A DNA stretch of 64,000 nt from Streptomyces liliiviolaceus (lineage in GTDB: Bacteria; Actinomycetota; Actinomycetes; Streptomycetales; Streptomycetaceae), in NCBI RefSeq assembly GCF_018070025.1, contig NZ_JAGPYQ010000001.1, positions 2,852,001 to 2,916,000 of the forward strand, given 5' to 3'. The position numbers and the translations under genes are program-made. Within the stretch, counting starts at the first letter, position 1. The number at the start of each line of letters is the position of its first letter. The notes under the pieces were generated by a model that saw only the letters and a list, made by a program, of their open reading frames with translations, ran no database searches and had not been told where the DNA came from. Positions 1-8,042 of the stretch are shown here, piece by piece.

Positions 1-44
1 GTCACCGATTGCCGGGCGCCCGCGTTCCCCCGACGAGGAGAAGC

Positions 45-701
45 ATGTCTGAGCAGACTTCCGCCAAGACGCCGGTCGACTTCTGGTTCGACCCGCTGTG
101 CCCGTGGGCGTGGATGACCTCGCGCTGGGTCCTGGAGGTGGAGAAGGTCCGTGACATCGAGGTCCGCTGGCACATCATGAGCCTGGCGGTCCTGAACGAG
201 CCGAGGCTCGACGAGCTGAACGACCACTACCGCGAGATGATGACCACCACCGCGTGGGACGGCGTCCGCGTGGTGACCGCGGCCTGGCAGAAGCACGGCG
301 CCGACATCCTCGGCCCGCTCTACACGGCGCTCGGCAACCGCATCCACAACGGCGGCCTGGGCCCGACGCGGGAGGCGATCGCCGGTGCGCTCGACGAGGT
401 CGGCCTGCCCGCGGACCTGATCGACTACGCGGACCAGAAGGACTTCGAGTTCGACGCCGAGCTGCGCGCCTCGCACAAGGAGGGCATCGACAAGGTCGGC
501 CAGGACGTCGGCACGCCCGTCATCGCGGTCCCCGGCGCCGACGGCGAGCAGATCGCCTTCTTCGGCCCGGTCGTCACCCCGGCCCCCAAGGGCGAGGACG
601 CGGCGAAGCTGTGGGACGGCACGCTGCTGGTCGCCTCGGTGCAGGGTTTCTACGAGCTGAAGCGCACGCGCACGCAGGGCCCGGACTTCAGCAACCTGTA
701 G
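45..701 (+). CDS. DsbA-family thioredoxin-fold oxidoreductase (mycothiol-dependent nitroreductase type)
   Basis: A 218-residue cytoplasmic protein with no signal peptide. Residues 10-25 read DFWFDPLCPWAWMTSRW, a thioredoxin-fold strand followed by a CPWA active site (single resolving Cys missing). This is the pattern of the actinobacterial FrnE/Rv2466c group, which uses mycothiol to reduce substrates. The rest (alpha-helical insert, then a GTPVIAVPG cis-Pro loop near residue 160) fits the DsbA clan. The start at 45 is chosen because GAGGAG lies 5 bases upstream; an in-frame extension back to position 9 has no ribosome site. The physiological substrate cannot be told from sequence. The upstream gene is outside the window. 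Confidence 0.88.
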   Translation: MSEQTSAKTPVDFWFDPLCPWAWMTSRWVLEVEKVRDIEVRWHIMSLAVLNEPRLDELNDHYREMMTTTAWDGVRVVTAAWQKHGADILGPLYTALGNRIHNGGLGPTREAIAGALDEVGLPADLIDYADQKDFEFDAELRASHKEGIDKVGQDVGTPVIAVPGADGEQIAFFGPVVTPAPKGEDAAKLWDGTLLVASVQGFYELKRTRTQGPDFSNL

Positions 702-722
702 TCCGGCACCGGCTGGTCGGCG

Positions 723-950
723 TCACTCCGGCTCGGGCAGGCGCAGGGGCTTCCTGAAGGGCTTCTCTTTCCAGTACGTCCGGAGGTTGCGGCACTGCTT
801 GGCTCCGCCGTCGACCGGGGCCAGGCACACCATGAAGGTGCCCACGTTGTTCGTGTCCAGTTCCTTCTTGAGCCAGTCCGCTTCATCGGGCTCCAGAAAG
901 CGGTGCTCCTCCTCAAGGCTCCGACAGGTGCTGCAGCTCTTCATCGGCAT
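723..950 (-). CDS. Small conserved-looking hypothetical protein
   Basis: A 75-residue ORF beginning MPMKSCSTCRSLEEEH, with an early CxxC pair and a later pair of lone Cys residues (VCLAPVDGG, AKQCRNL). This suggests a small metal- or RNA-contacting protein, but I recognise no family. The frame can be extended upstream to 1109, but that stretch crosses a strong hairpin at 982-1020 and reads as low-complexity shadow, so the internal start is preferred (944 is an alternative ATG). It converges on the upstream thioredoxin-fold gene. Function unknown. Confidence 0.5.
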   Translation of the reverse strand: MPMKSCSTCRSLEEEHRFLEPDEADWLKKELDTNNVGTFMVCLAPVDGGAKQCRNLRTYWKEKPFRKPLRLPEPE

Positions 951-981
951 CCCGTAACCATCACCCGGAGCCCCCCATACC

Positions 982-1020
982 GGAAGGCCCCCGCGAGTCA
1001 CGTCCTCGCGGGGGCCTTCC
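982..1020. terminator. Strong perfect hairpin, probable terminator
   Basis: A 16-bp perfect inverted repeat (982-997 and 1005-1020) with a 7-base loop. It sits between the permease gene ending at 1131 and the small ORF ending at 723, so it most likely stops leftward readthrough from the permease. No U-tract follows, as is usual in high-GC actinomycetes. Confidence 0.65.
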
Positions 1021-1075
1021 GTCCATCCACCCGCCGCGTGAAAGGTGAGAAGACGATCACGAGGCCGGGCTCTTG

Positions 1076-1092
1076 TTGCAAGTCTCTTGCAA
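1076..1092. promoter_or_regulatory. TTGCAA-N5-TTGCAA dyad, possible operator
   Basis: Two copies of TTGCAA, each itself palindromic, are separated by GTCTC (half sites 1076-1081 and 1087-1092). The spacing of 11 bases centre to centre is one helical turn, as in LacI-family operators. Similar TTGCA-containing boxes are known for maltose regulators in Streptomyces, but no sugar gene is near. It lies upstream of the small leftward ORF. Confidence 0.3.
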
Positions 1093-1130
1093 ATACGGTC
1101 TAGCGGCAAGAGGGGCGCGTGGTGTGTTCG

Positions 1131-2525
1131 TCAGGCCCCGGCGCGCGCCGCCCGCACCCGCTGCCGGGCGTAGCCGACCGCCGCCAGGAACAGCGTCATG
1201 CCGCCCGTCGCGTACAGCTGCACCCGCGTGTCCGGCTCCCGGGCCATCAGGACGAAGATCGCCAGCATGCCCGCCAGCGCCACCCATGTCAGCACCGGAA
1301 ACGCCCACATCCGTACGGCGAGCCGCTCCGGGGACTCCCGCTCCAGCTGCCGCCGCAACCGCAGCTGCGAGATCGCGATGAAGATCCAGACGACCAGGAT
1401 CACCGCGCCGATCATGTTCAGCAGCCAGGGGAAGACGTCCTCGGGCCGCCAGTAGCTGAGCAGCACGCAGCCGAAGCCGAACACCGAGGAGGCGAGCACG
1501 GCGACCCGCGGCACCCCGCCGGACACCCGCCCGAGCACCCGCGGCCCCTGCCCGCGCTCCACCAGCGAGTACGCGATGCGCGAGGCCCCGTACACATTGG
1601 CGTTCATCGCGCTCAGCAGGGCGACGAGGACGACGACGTTCATGAGCGGCCCGGCACCCGGGATGCCCAGGTGGTCGAGGGTGGCGACGTACGGGCCCTT
1701 CTCGACGACGGCCGCGGAGTTCCAGGGGACGAGCGTCACGATGACGGCCATCGAACCGATGTAGAAGAGCGCGATGCGCCACATCGCCGTGCGTACGGCG
1801 CTCGCGACGCCCCGGACCGGGTCCTGCGACTCGGCCGCGGCGATCGTCACCGTCTCCAGGCCGCCGTACGCGAAGACCGAGGCGAGCAGGCCGATGACGA
1901 GGCCCTCGCCGCCGTTCGGCAGGAAGCCGCCCTCGCCGGTGAGGTGGGTCAGGCCGGGGGAGTCCGTGCCGGGCAGCAGTCCGGTGATCGCCAGGACGCC
2001 GAGGACCAGGAACAGGGCGATCGCGCCCACCTTCAGCGCGGCGAACCAGAACTCGAACTCGCCGAAGTTGCGCACGGCGGCGAGGTTCGCGGCGCAGAAG
2101 ACGACCATGAACAGGGCCACCCACGCCCACTCCGGCGTACCGGGCAGCCAGCCCGTCATGATCTTCGCCGCGGCGATGCCCTCCAGGCCGACGGCCGTGC
2201 ACAGCAGCACCCAGAACGCCCAGCCCGCGGTGAACCCCGCCCACGGCCCGACGGCCCGCTCGGCGTGCGCGGAGAAGGAACCCGACGACGGATACGCGGC
2301 CGACATCTCGCCCAGCATGCGCATCACCAGCATGACGAGGAGACCGGAGACGGCGTACGCGACGACGATCGACGGGCCCGCGGCGGCGATGCCCGCGCCG
2401 GAGCCGACGAACAGACCCGCGCCGATCACCCCGCCGAGGGCGATCATCGACAGATGGCGCTGCCTGAGACCGTGCGTGAGGGAGGCGTCGGAGTGGGGCG
2501 CGACGTCCTGAGTGGTACGGGACAT
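1131..2525 (-). CDS. APC-superfamily amino-acid permease (GabP/AnsP-like)
   Basis: A 464-residue, 12-helix membrane transporter of the amino acid transporter (AAT) branch of the APC superfamily. The signature is HLSMIALGGVIGAGLFVGSG (about residues 24-43) in helix 1, followed by MLGEMSAAYPSSGSFSAHAER, the typical substrate-site loop. Members import GABA, asparagine, proline, lysine or aromatic amino acids by proton symport; the substrate is not decidable here. It lies 128 bases after the TauD-type gene in the same direction, but a small hairpin with a T-tract separates them, so it is probably its own transcription unit. A paralogue lies at 13673-15145. Confidence 0.9.
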   Translation of the reverse strand: MSRTTQDVAPHSDASLTHGLRQRHLSMIALGGVIGAGLFVGSGAGIAAAGPSIVVAYAVSGLLVMLVMRMLGEMSAAYPSSGSFSAHAERAVGPWAGFTAGWAFWVLLCTAVGLEGIAAAKIMTGWLPGTPEWAWVALFMVVFCAANLAAVRNFGEFEFWFAALKVGAIALFLVLGVLAITGLLPGTDSPGLTHLTGEGGFLPNGGEGLVIGLLASVFAYGGLETVTIAAAESQDPVRGVASAVRTAMWRIALFYIGSMAVIVTLVPWNSAAVVEKGPYVATLDHLGIPGAGPLMNVVVLVALLSAMNANVYGASRIAYSLVERGQGPRVLGRVSGGVPRVAVLASSVFGFGCVLLSYWRPEDVFPWLLNMIGAVILVVWIFIAISQLRLRRQLERESPERLAVRMWAFPVLTWVALAGMLAIFVLMAREPDTRVQLYATGGMTLFLAAVGYARQRVRAARAGA

Positions 2526-2563
2526 GAGTGGGGGTGGTCCCTTGCGTGCGACTGAGACTGGGC

Positions 2564-2585
2564 AAAAACGCCCACAGTCTGGGCG
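2564..2585 (-). terminator. Intrinsic terminator of the sulfonate operon
   Basis: On the minus strand, CGCCCA-GACTG-TGGGCG is followed at once by TTTTT (complement of 2564-2568). A short stem plus U-tract is rare in this genome's style and marks the end of the leftward operon that finishes with the dioxygenase gene. Confidence 0.55.
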
Positions 2586-2653
2586 GCCCCTCCGCTCGCA
2601 CGAAGGAGCCGTCCACTATCCGGACACGCCCGCCACCAGCGGTGATGTCCCGA

Positions 2654-3550
2654 CTACGCGGCGACCGGGGTGTAGTGCGAGGCGTCGCCCGCTATCGAGT
2701 GGCTCTCCTTGCCCTCGATGCCGACCGGCACGTCACCGGCGACCGTCACCCGGTTGAGGCGGCGCGGCAGACCGTCGTAGTTGTCGATGGCGTAGTGCTG
2801 GGTGATCCGGTTGTCGAACAGCACCAGCTGGTTCGGCGACCAGCGGTGGCGCAGGACGTTCTCGGGCCGTACGACATAGGCCTGGAGCAGGTCGAGGATC
2901 TTGCGGGACTCGCCCACCGAAAGACCCACGATCCGCTGGGCGAAACCGCCGATGAACAGCCCGCGCTCACCGGTCAGCGGGTGGACCCGGACCACCGGGT
3001 GGGCGGTGCGGAAGTTGATGGACGTGAACTGGGCGCGCTGGGCGGCGTGCGCCGCGTCGATCTCCTCGTCCGGCACCGCGTAGTCGTAGTCGTTGGTGTG
3101 CTCGGCCCACAGCGTGTCCGCCAGCCGCCGCAGCGGCTCCGGCAGATCGCGGTAGGCGGCGGCCGAACTGGCGATCAGCGTCTCGCCCCCGTACGGCGGG
3201 AGCGTGATGCTGCGCAGGGTGCTGGCCTGCGGCGGATTGAGGACGAATGTGACATCGGTGTGCCAGTGGTTGGCGGCCCGGCCGCGCTCGCTGTCCACGG
3301 GCAGCACGTTCGGGGCGCCCTGGACGGCGGGCACGGTCGGATGGGCGGTGGTGAGGTCGCCGAAGTGCCGGGCGAAGGCCTGCTGGCCCTCGTCGTCCAG
3401 GTCGACGTCGTCGAAGACCAGCGCCTTGTGCTCGTCGAGGGCGCCGCGCAGGGCGGTGACCGTCGCCTCGTCGAGCGGTTTGGCGATGTCGACGCCGGAT
3501 ATCCGCGCGCCGATCCTCGCGGTGACCTTCTGGATCTCGATGTCGGGCAT
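2654..3550 (-). CDS. TauD/TfdA-family Fe(II)/2-oxoglutarate dioxygenase
   Basis: A 298-residue cytoplasmic enzyme. The facial triad is visible as H97-T-D99 (in NHWHTDVTF) and distal H252 (in QHYAIDNY), with R267 placed to bind the 2-oxoglutarate carboxylate. The family hydroxylates carbon next to sulfonate or sulfate esters so that sulfite or sulfate is released; taurine dioxygenase and alkylsulfatase AtsK are the best known members. It is the last gene of the sulfonate operon, 19 bases after the flavin monooxygenase gene, which supports a desulfonation role. The start at 3550 has GAGAGGAACCTCC in front; the frame's upstream extension is discarded because it overlaps the neighbouring gene. 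The exact substrate is unknown. Confidence 0.88.
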   Translation of the reverse strand: MPDIEIQKVTARIGARISGVDIAKPLDEATVTALRGALDEHKALVFDDVDLDDEGQQAFARHFGDLTTAHPTVPAVQGAPNVLPVDSERGRAANHWHTDVTFVLNPPQASTLRSITLPPYGGETLIASSAAAYRDLPEPLRRLADTLWAEHTNDYDYAVPDEEIDAAHAAQRAQFTSINFRTAHPVVRVHPLTGERGLFIGGFAQRIVGLSVGESRKILDLLQAYVVRPENVLRHRWSPNQLVLFDNRITQHYAIDNYDGLPRRLNRVTVAGDVPVGIEGKESHSIAGDASHYTPVAA

Positions 3551-3569
3551 GGAGGTTCCTCTCGGGTGT

Positions 3570-4913
3570 TCAGACGCGGGCGAGCGCCGGGGGGACGTGC
3601 TGGTTGGCGGGGCGGGGGAGGCCGTATCTGCCGCGCAGGGTCTGGCGCGGGCCGTACTCCTCGCGCAGCAGGCCACGGGCGCGCAGGAGCGGGACGACGT
3701 GGTCGACGAACGCTTCGAGGCCGGACGGCAGGACCGCGGGCATGATGTTGAAGCCGTCGGCGGCGCCGCGCGTGAACCACTCCTCGATGGCGTCGGCGAC
3801 CTGCTCGGGCGTCCCGGTGAAGGTGAGGTGGCCGCGCCCGCCGCCGAGCCGGCCGATCAGCTGCCGCACGGTGAGACGTTCGCGCCGGGCGAGTTCCACG
3901 ACGAGCGTGTAGCGGCTCTTCGCCCCCTCGATGGAACTCTCGGGCGGCAGATCGGCAGGCAGCTCTCCGTCCAACTCCAGCGTGCCGGGCGGCAGTTGCA
4001 GCAGACTCTCCAGTCGGCCCACGCCGTGCGTGTACACGATGTGGTCCTCCAGCACCTGCTCGTTGGCGCGCGCCTCCGCCTCCGTGGAGCCGAGCACCGG
4101 GACGATGCCGGGCAGCACCTTGATGTGGTCGGGATCGCGGCCGGCCGCCACCGTCCGCGCCTTGAGGTCGGTGTAGAAGTCCTGCGCGTCCTCCAGGGTC
4201 TGCTGGGCGGTGAACACCGCCTCCGCGTACCGGGACGCGAACGCCTTGCCGTCCTTCGACGAACCGGCCTGGACCAGCAGCGGGTAACCCTGCGGGGAGC
4301 GCGGCACGTTCAGGGCGCCCTCGACGCCGAAGTACCTCCCCCGGTGCCGGGGCGGATGGATCTTCGTGTCGTCGCCCCAGACGCCGGCCGCCTTGTCGGC
4401 GACGATCGCGTCGTCCTCCCAGCTGTCCCAGAGCTTGAGCGCCACATCGAGGAACTCGGCGGCACGGGCGTACCGCTCGGCGTGCGCGGGCTCCGCGTCC
4501 AGGCCGAAGTTGCGGGCGGCCTCGGCACCGGCCGTGGTGACGATGTTCCAGCCCGCCCGGCCCCCGCTGATGATGTCCAGCGAGGCGAACTTGCGGGCCA
4601 GGTTGTAGGGCGAGTTGTACGACGTGGAGGCGGTCGCGATCAGACCGATGTGCTCGGTGGCCGTCGCCAGCGCGGTGAGCAGCGTGAGCGGCTCCAGGGC
4701 GCCGGCCGGCCGCTGCGCGAGATTGCTCCACAGCTGCGGCCCGTCGGCGAGGAAGAGCGAGTCGAAGGTGCCGTGCTCGGCGGTACGCGCCAGCCGGACG
4801 TAGTGATCCAGCTCCACGTGCGCGAACGGATCGCTCTCCGGGAGCCGCCAGGAGGCCTCGTGATGGCCGGTGTTCATGAGGAAGGCATTGAGGTGCAGCC
4901 GACGCCGGGTCAC
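3570..4913 (-). CDS. FMN-dependent monooxygenase, NtaA/SnaA/DszA/DmoA class
   Basis: A 447-residue flavin-dependent enzyme of the bacterial luciferase (LLM) fold. It begins LHLNAFLMNTGHHEASWR and contains the LARKFASLDIISGGRAGWNI segment characteristic of the nitrilotriacetate/dibenzothiophene-sulfone/dimethylsulfide monooxygenase group. These enzymes use FMNH2 from a separate reductase, not seen in this window, to cleave C-S or C-N bonds. Its GTG start overlaps the ATPase stop codon by four bases (GTGA), showing translational coupling within the sulfonate operon. Having both a two-component flavin oxygenase and a TauD-type oxygenase in one operon suggests two routes of sulfur release from organosulfur compounds. 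Confidence 0.87.
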   Translation of the reverse strand: MTRRRLHLNAFLMNTGHHEASWRLPESDPFAHVELDHYVRLARTAEHGTFDSLFLADGPQLWSNLAQRPAGALEPLTLLTALATATEHIGLIATASTSYNSPYNLARKFASLDIISGGRAGWNIVTTAGAEAARNFGLDAEPAHAERYARAAEFLDVALKLWDSWEDDAIVADKAAGVWGDDTKIHPPRHRGRYFGVEGALNVPRSPQGYPLLVQAGSSKDGKAFASRYAEAVFTAQQTLEDAQDFYTDLKARTVAAGRDPDHIKVLPGIVPVLGSTEAEARANEQVLEDHIVYTHGVGRLESLLQLPPGTLELDGELPADLPPESSIEGAKSRYTLVVELARRERLTVRQLIGRLGGGRGHLTFTGTPEQVADAIEEWFTRGAADGFNIMPAVLPSGLEAFVDHVVPLLRARGLLREEYGPRQTLRGRYGLPRPANQHVPPALARV

Positions 4914-5743
4914 TGGTGGGTCTCCTGTTTCTCCTTGTGTTCCTGGTTCTTCTGGTTCTCCCGGCCCGCGTGGTCCTCCGTCACGCCGAGCGCGGCGAGC
5001 AGCCGCTCGCGGTACTCGCCGAGCAGCGGATCGCGGTACGAGCGCGGATGCGCGCGGTCGATGGTCAGGTCGAGGCCGATCCGGCCCTGGTCGAGCACGA
5101 GCACCCGGTCGGCCAGCACGATCGCCTCGTCCACGTCGTGCGTGACGAGGAGCACGGAGGGCCGGTGACGCTCCCACAGCTCGCGCAGCAGACCGTGCAT
5201 CTTGATCCGGGTGAGCGCGTCCAGGGCGCCGAACGGTTCGTCGGCCAGCAGGAGTTCGGGCTCCCGTACGAGGGAGCGGGCCAGGGCGGCACGCTGGGCC
5301 TCGCCGCCGGACAGCTCGTTGGGCCAGGCCCGTTCGCGTCCCGCGAGACCCACCTCGGCGAGCGCGGCGCGGCCCCGCTCGGCCGCCTCCTTGCCGTCGC
5401 TGCCGAGCAGGACGTTGTCGAGGACGCGGCGCCAGGGCAGCAGCCGGGAGTCCTGGAAGACGACGGACACCCGGTCCGGGGCGGTCAGTTCACCGCTGCC
5501 GGCGACCTCGTGGTCGAGTCCCGCGATGGCGCGCAGCAGGGTGCTCTTGCCGGAGCCGCTGTGCCCGAGCAGGGCCGTGAGCTGTCCGGCCGGCAGGTCC
5601 AGGTCCACGTCGTCGAGGACGGTCCGCCCGTCGAAGGACCGGGTGAGACCCCTGAGCCGGACGGCCGGAGCCGCGGAATCCGTCGGGGCCGTCGGGGCGT
5701 CCGGGGTGGGCCGGGACGTCAGCTGTTCAGTGTGCGTCGCCAT
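4910..5743 (-). CDS. ssuB: Sulfonate/nitrate/taurine-type ABC transporter ATPase
   Basis: A 277-residue ATPase subunit. Walker A is GHSGSGKST (60-68), the Q-loop lies in VVFQDSRLLPW, the signature is LSGGEAQR (144-151), Walker B is LLLADEP (164-170), and the switch His lies in LLVTHDVDE. FQDSRLLPW is characteristic of the SsuB/TauB/NrtD group. It overlaps the permease gene by 25 bases and the monooxygenase gene by 4, so the genes are co-translated. It powers import by the binding protein and permease encoded just upstream. The C-terminal 20 residues are Gln/Glu/Lys-rich and probably disordered. Confidence 0.9.
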   Translation of the reverse strand: MATHTEQLTSRPTPDAPTAPTDSAAPAVRLRGLTRSFDGRTVLDDVDLDLPAGQLTALLGHSGSGKSTLLRAIAGLDHEVAGSGELTAPDRVSVVFQDSRLLPWRRVLDNVLLGSDGKEAAERGRAALAEVGLAGRERAWPNELSGGEAQRAALARSLVREPELLLADEPFGALDALTRIKMHGLLRELWERHRPSVLLVTHDVDEAIVLADRVLVLDQGRIGLDLTIDRAHPRSYRDPLLGEYRERLLAALGVTEDHAGRENQKNQEHKEKQETHQ

Positions 5744-6642
5744 GACAGCACCCTCCGTTCGATGAGGCGGACCGCGCTGTCGGAGACCAGGCCGAAGATC
5801 CCGTAGATGAGCAGGCCGACGAGGATCACATCCGTCTGGCCGTAGTTCTGGGCCTGGAACATCAGGTAGCCGAGGCCGCTGGTGGCGTTGATCTGCTCCA
5901 GCACCACCAGACCGAGCCAGGAGCCGGTGACGCCGAGCCGGAGTCCCACGAAGAACCCGGGCAGTGCGCCGGGGATGACGATCTCCCGGATGAAGCGGAG
6001 CCTGGACAGCCCCTGCACCTCGGCGAGTTCGACGAAGCGGTGGTCGATACCGGACAGCGCCGAGTACAGGTTCAGATAGATCGGGATGTAGACGACGATG
6101 GCGATGATCGCGATCTTGAAGGTCTCGCCGATGCCCAGCCACAGGATGAACAGCGGGATCAGACCGAGGGTCGGGATCGCCCGGTTGAGCTGGACCGTCC
6201 CGTCGATCAGCGCCTCGCCGACCCGGCTGAGCCCGGCCGTCAGCGCGAGGACCACCCCGGCGGTGAGCCCGAGGGCGAACCCGGTTCCGGCGCGCTGCAG
6301 CGAGGTGAGGATGTCGGTGGAGAGCGTGCCGTCGCTCCACAGCTGACCCGCGGTCTTCAGGACCGTCCAGGGCGCGGGGATCGCGTTCGTGTCCAGTTGC
6401 CCCGCGGCGGAGGCGGCGGCCCAGAGCGCGAGGAACAGCACGGGGCCGATGAGCCGGGAGGCGGGCAGCCGCTTGCCGGGGGAGAGGGCGCGACGCCGCC
6501 TGGGGGTCCGGCGTGCGGGGGCGGCGGCCTCGGTGGCCCCGGAGGTCTCACCGGCCCCGATGCTCTCGCCGGTTTCGCCGGTTTCGCCGCTCTTGGACAC
6601 GGCGGTCGCCGTGGCGGTGGTGGCCGCGGTGGTGGTGGTCAT
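5719..6642 (-). CDS. ssuC: Sulfonate-type ABC transporter permease
   Basis: A 307-residue integral membrane protein. After a Thr/Ala/Arg-rich cytoplasmic N-terminus of about 60 residues there are some six membrane segments. The EAA loop reads VELAEVQGLSRLRFIREIVIPG with the conserved Gly, the site that docks the ATPase. The helix pattern and the LGLIPLFILWLGIGETFKIA segment match the SsuC/TauC/NrtB group. The start (6642) lies 5 bases after the stop of the binding-protein gene. It forms the membrane channel for the importer encoded by its neighbours. Confidence 0.9.
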   Translation of the reverse strand: MTTTTAATTATATAVSKSGETGETGESIGAGETSGATEAAAPARRTPRRRRALSPGKRLPASRLIGPVLFLALWAAASAAGQLDTNAIPAPWTVLKTAGQLWSDGTLSTDILTSLQRAGTGFALGLTAGVVLALTAGLSRVGEALIDGTVQLNRAIPTLGLIPLFILWLGIGETFKIAIIAIVVYIPIYLNLYSALSGIDHRFVELAEVQGLSRLRFIREIVIPGALPGFFVGLRLGVTGSWLGLVVLEQINATSGLGYLMFQAQNYGQTDVILVGLLIYGIFGLVSDSAVRLIERRVLSWRRTLNS

Positions 6643-6647
6643 CGCGC

Positions 6648-7715
6648 TCACTTCCGGTACTCGGCGGAGACGGCTTTCGCCGCGATGCCCTCGAAGCGCC
6701 GGTCGAAGAGCGAGTCGACCTCGAACCCCTTCACGAACCCGCCCTCGGCCAGCAGGTCCGCGGTCTCCTGCTCCCACTTCACCGCCTCGTCCCAACTCGG
6801 CGGGAACAGCGGCTTGTTGGCCAGTTCGGTGATGGCCTCCGCCTGCGCGAGGCTGAGGTTCTGCGTCTTGACGTAGAACTCCCTGTTCCAGTCGTCGGGA
6901 TGCTCGTACGCCCACACCTGGCCCTTGGCCCACCGTGGGATGTACGCGGCGACCGCGGCGGCCTTCGCCCGGTCGGCCAGCACGGAGGTGGGCGCCCACA
7001 GCAGGCTGAGGAGGTCCACGACGTCGGTGGGGATGGTGTGGGCGCCCTTGGACCCGTACTGCTTGAGATAGGCGGGCGACTGGCTGTTGGCGAGCGGGGC
7101 GATGTCCACCTGGCCCGCCTGGAGCGCGGTGAGGAACTGGTTGCTGGTCAGCGGCACCAGATCCACGTCGTCGTACGCCAGCCCGGCCTGCTTGAGCGCC
7201 CGCAGCAGGACGACTCCCTGGGCCTGCCCCTGCGAGAAGGCCAGCTTCTTTCCCTTGAAGTCCTTCACGGACTTGATGTCGCTGCCGGGCTTGGTCGCGA
7301 AGAGGTAGTTGGGCTTGCGGGTGATGTTGATCGCGACGATCTTCGCGTCGTAGCCCTGGTAGTGCGCCTGGATGGGCGGGATGCCCGCGTTGTTGGCGAC
7401 GTCCAGGGACTTGGAGCGGAAGGCGTTGATGACGTCGGGACCGGCGCCGATGTTCGCCCAGGAGGACACCTTGAACGGCAGGTCGGTCAGCCCCGCGAGC
7501 TTGAACTGCAGCTGCTGGACGCCCTGATAGGAGGAGATCTTCAGGCTCGTACCCGAGGGGACCTTGTCGGCCAGCGGGGCGGTCGCCGCCCCCTCGGCCC
7601 CGCTGTCGGCGGCGCTGCTGTCCGCGCAACCGCTGAGCCCGGCAGCGGCGGCCGCGCCGAGCAGGGAGGAGAGGAAGAGCCGCCGGTCGACTCCGGACGC
7701 GGACAGAGGTGGCAT
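6648..7715 (-). CDS. ssuA: Sulfonate-type ABC transporter substrate-binding lipoprotein
   Basis: A 355-residue exported binding protein. The N-terminus holds VDRRLFLSSLLGAAAAAGLSGC: an RR pair, a hydrophobic stretch and an LSGC lipobox, so it is a lipoprotein probably sent through the Tat route. The mature part is a two-lobe periplasmic-binding fold of the SsuA/NrtA type (GAGPDVINAFRSKSLDVANN, TRKPNYLFATKPGSDIKSVKDFKGKK). The start at 7715 is preferred because AGGGAG lies just upstream; an ATG at 7736 is in frame but lacks such a site. It is the first structural gene of the operon and lies 300 bases after a cysteine-rich leader ORF. Confidence 0.9.
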   Translation of the reverse strand: MPPLSASGVDRRLFLSSLLGAAAAAGLSGCADSSAADSGAEGAATAPLADKVPSGTSLKISSYQGVQQLQFKLAGLTDLPFKVSSWANIGAGPDVINAFRSKSLDVANNAGIPPIQAHYQGYDAKIVAINITRKPNYLFATKPGSDIKSVKDFKGKKLAFSQGQAQGVVLLRALKQAGLAYDDVDLVPLTSNQFLTALQAGQVDIAPLANSQSPAYLKQYGSKGAHTIPTDVVDLLSLLWAPTSVLADRAKAAAVAAYIPRWAKGQVWAYEHPDDWNREFYVKTQNLSLAQAEAITELANKPLFPPSWDEAVKWEQETADLLAEGGFVKGFEVDSLFDRRFEGIAAKAVSAEYRK

Positions 7716-8015
7716 GGGAGGACTCCCTGAATTCATGGGGCGGTGCACGGGGCCGCGCTGCGGCGGACGGCAGGAGGGTGCGCGAGGAACCCGGCGGGGT
7801 GCGGCCGGGGAGGGCGGGACACGCGGAGGAGAGGTGCGCGGGAGCGGGACGGCACACGGGACGGCACACACGCGCGGTACGCGGCGGGAGGCGCCGGACG
7901 GACGCGGAGAGACGCGGAGAGACGCGGAGGACACGGACGACGCGGAGGACGCGGACGGAACGGATCGTCGGCGCGTCGACGTGTCAACGCTTCGGTGTGG
8001 CCACGCTCGGGCGGG
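7716..8015 (-). promoter_or_regulatory. Long C-rich, G-poor untranslated leader of the sulfonate operon
   Basis: About 300 bases separate the leader-peptide stop from ssuA. On the transcribed (minus) sense the stretch 7840-7980 is strikingly C-rich and pyrimidine-rich, with repeated CCGCGTCTCT/CCGCGTCCTC units (7900-7960). C-rich, poorly structured RNA is what Rho factor binds, so the region could be a rut site used when the leader ribosome finishes translation. No strong intrinsic terminator with a U-tract is visible. This is inference from composition only. Confidence 0.4.
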
Positions 8016-8042
8016 TCAACAACAGAAGGTGCGGCAGCTCAT
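8016..8042 (-). CDS. Cysteine-rich leader peptide (putative attenuator)
   Basis: An 8-codon ORF encoding MSCRTFCC and then TGA, so three of eight residues are Cys. The two last codons before the stop are both TGT. A GTG two codons upstream (8048) is an alternative start, and AGGAG lies at the right distance for either (4 or 10 bases). It sits in the leader of an organosulfur uptake operon. Cysteine-codon leader ORFs that sense cysteine through ribosome progress are known upstream of sulfur genes in mycobacteria, so the parallel is direct. Too short to have a standalone function. Confidence 0.6.
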   Translation of the reverse strand: MSCRTFCC

